A stretch of DNA of 18,020 nucleotides from JANJUB01 sp040081075 (GTDB taxonomy: Bacteria > Armatimonadota > Fimbriimonadia > Fimbriimonadales > Fimbriimonadaceae). This document shows, in pieces, positions 16,173 through 18,020 of this stretch. Both the position numbers and the translations under genes were made by a program. Position 1 is the first letter of the stretch; each line of letters begins with the position of its first letter. The notes under the pieces are model-generated. The model saw nothing but the letters and a program-made list of their open reading frames with translations. It was not told the origin of the DNA and searched no databases. Location of the stretch: the NCBI GenBank assembly GCA_040081075.1, contig JBEBHJ010000068.1, forward strand, positions 1 to 18,020, in the 5' to 3' direction.

Positions 16173-16270
16173 TCCAAAACCATGAGGCGGTCCATGTATT
16201 TGTAGTTCCTTCTACCGCCGAGATTAAGCATCAACTCCTGACGTGTAGACCTGCCGAGATTGAGAGAGGA

Positions 16271-16297
16271 GCCACATTGGCAGGGCCGGAATGTGGC
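16271..16297 (+). repeat. Hairpin repeat copy 2
   Basis: Arms GCCACATT (16271-16278) and AATGTGGC (16290-16297) with an 11-nt loop, in opposite orientation to copy 1. The innermost stem pair is T-A here and G-C in copy 1, so pairing is kept. Confidence 0.7.
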
Positions 16298-16347
16298 ACG
16301 AGGTGCGCGAAGCTCACGGAAAGGGATATCCGACTTAACAGTAGCCG

Positions 16348-16397
16348 TATAATAACGTAATGGAGTTCCAGGAGTTCTTAACTCCCGGTGCACCGGG
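16348..16397 (+). promoter_or_regulatory. Promoter -10 and double-palindrome leader of the pseudopilin-like pair
   Basis: TATAAT at 16348-16353 is followed by a hairpin GGAGTT/AACTCC with a CTT loop (16371-16385) and a perfect 14-bp palindrome centred at 16390/16391 (16384-16397). The G-run at the end of the palindrome is the only ribosome-binding candidate for ATG 16404, so the palindrome could hide it. No -35 is evident. Confidence 0.45.
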
Positions 16398-16403
16398 GCC
16401 CAT

Positions 16404-16949
16404 ATGAAACCTTTGCCTGCATGGATAACCCGATCAGTTCTGACCACTGTTGTAAGCCTATTTTTGGGGATCGTTGGGTATGGCTATTGGCAGAGCAAAC
16501 AACCCTATAGGCCCAAGACCCTCTGTCTAAGCAATGTGAAGCAGTTCAGCAAAGCGATGCTAATGTATGCCGAATCGAATAACGACACCTTGCCCAAGAA
16601 TAGCTGGGTGCAACCGCTAATGCCGATCATCAAAAGCGGCCCCGATTGGAGTAAGTCAGACGATGGTGTGTGGTCGTGTCCGGACGTCTTGAACCAGAAT
16701 AAGCACGGGGGCTATGCGATGAACAGCGCCGTGATGGGTAAGCGGCTATCTGATTTTGAACATCCTGAGACTATCGTCACGATTTTTGAGACCGACGCAC
16801 TCGGGATTGACGTGATCACCAACTTAGCGGCGAGGTCGGGACGCCATAATGGCGGCAGCCAAATTGGATGTTTAGACGGTCACGCTCGCTTCAAAAAACT
16901 CGGGGAAACCCCGGGGGAGAAGCTAAACAACCCGAAGACAAGCCCATGA
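16404..16949 (+). CDS. Pseudopilin-like membrane protein with H-X9-DG motif
   Basis: The 181 residues contain one N-terminal hydrophobic helix (about 11-28), CLSNVKQFSKAMLMYAESNN (41-60), a WSCPD box (90-94), and the C-terminal H-X9-DG motif (His148, Asp158-Gly159). These are features of the prepilin-type H-X9-DG/DUF1559-like proteins common in Planctomycetes, Verrucomicrobia and Armatimonadota. The canonical prepilin peptidase site (Gly-Phe-Thr-Leu-Ile-Glu) is missing; the N-terminus is an ordinary signal anchor. So it is probably membrane-tethered and not assembled as a pilin. Its stop overlaps the next gene as ATGA, and the two proteins are paralogues. Confidence 0.85.
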   Translation: MKPLPAWITRSVLTTVVSLFLGIVGYGYWQSKQPYRPKTLCLSNVKQFSKAMLMYAESNNDTLPKNSWVQPLMPIIKSGPDWSKSDDGVWSCPDVLNQNKHGGYAMNSAVMGKRLSDFEHPETIVTIFETDALGIDVITNLAARSGRHNGGSQIGCLDGHARFKKLGETPGEKLNNPKTSP

Positions 16950-17479
16950 CTACCCAGCGCATCGCCGTAGCAGCCACCGCTTGCGTTTTGCTCGGATTGT
17001 TCCTCATACCCCTGTTTTCGCGAATACCAGAAACGCGCTACTCGCCCGACGCAAATCGCTGCATGAGTAACGTGAAGCAACTAGGCACGGCCATGGCAAT
17101 CTACACGGGCGAGACCGATGGGGTGTTGCCTCCAAGTTCGTGGGTAGTCCCCCTGAAACCCATAGCTAATACCCAACCCAACTGGAGTATTCCTGATGAC
17201 GGTATTTGGTCTTGCCCTGACATCTTAGCGCAACACAAGCATGGTGGCTATGCGATGAACAGCGAGTTAATGGGTACGAGGATTGACGATTACGAAGAAA
17301 TCGCTAGAACAATCATGTTTTTCGAAACCGACGCGCTTGGGATTGACGTAATCGCGAACTTAGCGGCTCGGAGTGGCAGGCACTCGGGCGGATCGAATTA
17401 TGCGGCGCTGGATACTCATGCCGCCTACCGAAAGCTCGGGGAAGCTCCAGGCGAGAAGCTAGTCAACCGTAAGGATTAA
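16946..17479 (+). CDS. Paralogous pseudopilin-like membrane protein, H-X9-DT variant
   Basis: This 177-residue protein is a tandem duplicate of the preceding one: CMSNVKQLGTAMAIYTGE (39-56), WSCPD (88-92), HGGYAMNS and TDALGIDVIANLAARSGRH all correspond. One hydrophobic helix at about 6-25 anchors it. The motif at the end has His146 and Asp156, but the Gly is Thr157, so it is a variant. The two cysteines (39 and 90) keep the spacing of the first copy and may form a disulfide. I choose ATG 16946, which overlaps the upstream stop as ATGA; an in-frame start at 16868 would run inside the first gene. Confidence 0.85.
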   Translation: MTTQRIAVAATACVLLGLFLIPLFSRIPETRYSPDANRCMSNVKQLGTAMAIYTGETDGVLPPSSWVVPLKPIANTQPNWSIPDDGIWSCPDILAQHKHGGYAMNSELMGTRIDDYEEIARTIMFFETDALGIDVIANLAARSGRHSGGSNYAALDTHAAYRKLGEAPGEKLVNRKD

Positions 17480-17665
17480 CCGGGCACCGCCTTATAATGC
17501 GCTCTTGAAGTTCGCCCCGACATGACTTGTTGCCGGGCCGGGCCGTGTGCCTTGTTGATCGCTAAGAAACTCCCGGTCCGCGTTCTTTGCGCCTCTGCGA
17601 GAATGTGTCAAGCCAAGCTAGGCACCGCCATCTTGGTCGCTCTTCTCGCCCTCCTCGACTAATCT
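17480..17665. other. Spacer with orphan -10 and a long-loop hairpin
   Basis: TATAAT lies at 17493-17498. GGGCCGGG (17535-17542) pairs with CCCGGTCC (17572-17579), eight pairs with one G-T, around a 29-nt loop. The stretch TTCTTTGCGCCTCTGCGAG (17583-17601) looks like the low-complexity dispersed intergenic sequence seen in many bacterial genomes, a statement from memory. A small RNA or a short gene (next entry) is possible. Confidence 0.35.
17522..17662 (+). CDS. Possible 46-residue Cys-containing small membrane protein
   Basis: ATG at 17522 opens a 46-codon frame ending TAA at 17660-17662. The product has five cysteines (3, 4, 9, 23, 29) and a hydrophobic C-terminal stretch LGTAILVALLALL (33-45). 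The -10 at 17493 is 24 nt upstream. There is no ribosome binding site, the frame crosses a probable non-coding hairpin and repeat, and I know no homologue. It stops 3 bp short of the convergent gene. Confidence 0.22.
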   Translation: MTCCRAGPCALLIAKKLPVRVLCASARMCQAKLGTAILVALLALLD

Positions 17666-18020
17666 CTAATACTCCCCAAGCCCATACCAAATCAAATGGA
17701 ACAGGCAAAAGGCCAGCGTTCCAGACCAAGCGGCATAAGTTGACAGCTCAAATGGATTGGCATTTAGATTAATTAGAGGAGCGAACCAAACGGCAGCCAA
17801 AGTCAATGCCCAGGACACCACCCAAACAAACCATCGGCGCGGGTGCTGGCTAAAGAAGCCACCGCAAACCAAGCCAATCCCCGCCCCGACAAATAGATAG
17901 AGAAAGCCGTACGCAGCCAGAAACTCAAAGTCAATATACGCTTCGGGCCATCGAGGGGTCAGGTCGATTTTGGGGGCACCAGAAGTGAAACTCTCTAATT
18001 CATATTGAAACGAGACAGCT
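17666..18020 (-). CDS. Membrane protein, N-terminus beyond the window (partial)
   Basis: The frame is open from the right edge to a TAG at 17666-17668, giving 117 residues of the C-terminal part. Three hydrophobic helices are visible: one from LAAYGFLYLFVGAGIGLV, one from WFVWVVSWALTLAAVWFA, and one in LAFCLFHLIWYGLGEY at the end. The start proposed by a TTG at 17872 is only an internal codon: coding-like sequence (for example RWPEAYIDFEF) continues upstream in the same frame. No family is recognised; it could be a small polytopic membrane protein of unknown function. Confidence 0.7.
   Translation of the reverse strand, partial: AVSFQYELESFTSGAPKIDLTPRWPEAYIDFEFLAAYGFLYLFVGAGIGLVCGGFFSQHPRRWFVWVVSWALTLAAVWFAPLINLNANPFELSTYAAWSGTLAFCLFHLIWYGLGEY

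Larger units (their letters stand above)
15911..16340. repeat. Non-coding structured repeat region
   Basis: About 430 bp without a convincing gene. It contains a 6-bp hairpin GCGTCC/GGACGC (16064-16080), two related 27-nt hairpins in opposite orientation (16146-16172 and 16271-16297), a further GCCACAT copy (16119-16125), and a direct repeat with core GCCGAGATT at 16217-16225 and 16253-16261, 36 bp apart. Minus-strand frames of 74 and 118 codons cross it but have no domain, no hydrophobic pattern and are rich in Arg, Gly and Pro, as read-through of GC-rich repeats would be. It resembles a dispersed, multi-copy intergenic element. Confidence 0.55.

Noticed and set aside
15911..16340. CRISPR array or insertion sequence
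   Set aside because: The repeats are few, unequally spaced and partly inverted. No transposase or cas gene is present, and no terminal inverted repeats with target duplications were found.
15943..16447. Minus-strand frames of 74 and 118 codons
   Set aside because: They are translations of the structured repeat region, with no domain, signal or ribosome binding site.

Overview
The window looks like chromosomal DNA of a free-living bacterium, most probably of the phylum Armatimonadota (Fimbriimonadia-like). This is a judgement from the mix of genes, not from a search. A PEP-CTERM exported protein, H-X9-DG pseudopilin-like proteins, mixed ATG/GTG/TTG starts, weak or absent Shine-Dalgarno sites before several genes and moderate GC all fit. 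The 16S fragment at the left edge could settle the placement.

Layout. (1) 1-761: 5' part of a 16S rRNA gene on the minus strand, with a clear -35/-10 promoter at 942-970; the rest of the rRNA operon lies off the left edge. (2) 1102-2840: rhomboid protease and DUF374 acyltransferase, overlapping by a TTGA junction. (3) 2837-3910, minus: a soluble GGDEF diguanylate cyclase, convergent with the acyltransferase and divergent from the next gene. (4) 3945-5592: OsmC-like protein, DedA membrane protein and PdxT. (5) 5667-6465: a PEP-CTERM protein gene bracketed by two hairpins with nearly the same stem. (6) 6511-8307: lepA, with an esterase convergent to it (8290-8982, minus). (7) 9064-10897: rpsF-ssb-phosphoglucose/phosphomannose isomerase, preceded by a structured leader resembling the S6:S18 autoregulatory RNA. 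(8) 10958-13312: hybrid histidine kinase with two receiver domains. (9) 13353-14717: VWA protein with a Thr-containing repeat tail. (10) 14786-17479: poorly conserved genes and repeat-rich spacers, ending in a tandem pair of pseudopilin-like membrane proteins. (11) 17666-18020, minus: a membrane protein cut by the right edge.

How it fits together. The left and centre hold housekeeping genes (translation: 16S, lepA, rpsF; replication: ssb; vitamin B6: pdxT; sugar phosphate: PGI/PMI) mixed with envelope and signalling genes (rhomboid, DedA, acyltransferase, GGDEF, hybrid kinase). The right 3.5 kb is accessory in character. No phage, insertion sequence, CRISPR array or tRNA was recognised. The most unusual structures are the matched hairpins around the PEP-CTERM gene, the S6-type leader in an operon that has lost rpsR, an inverted pair of hairpins with a compensatory base-pair change at 16146-16297, and the repeat-bearing tail of the VWA protein.
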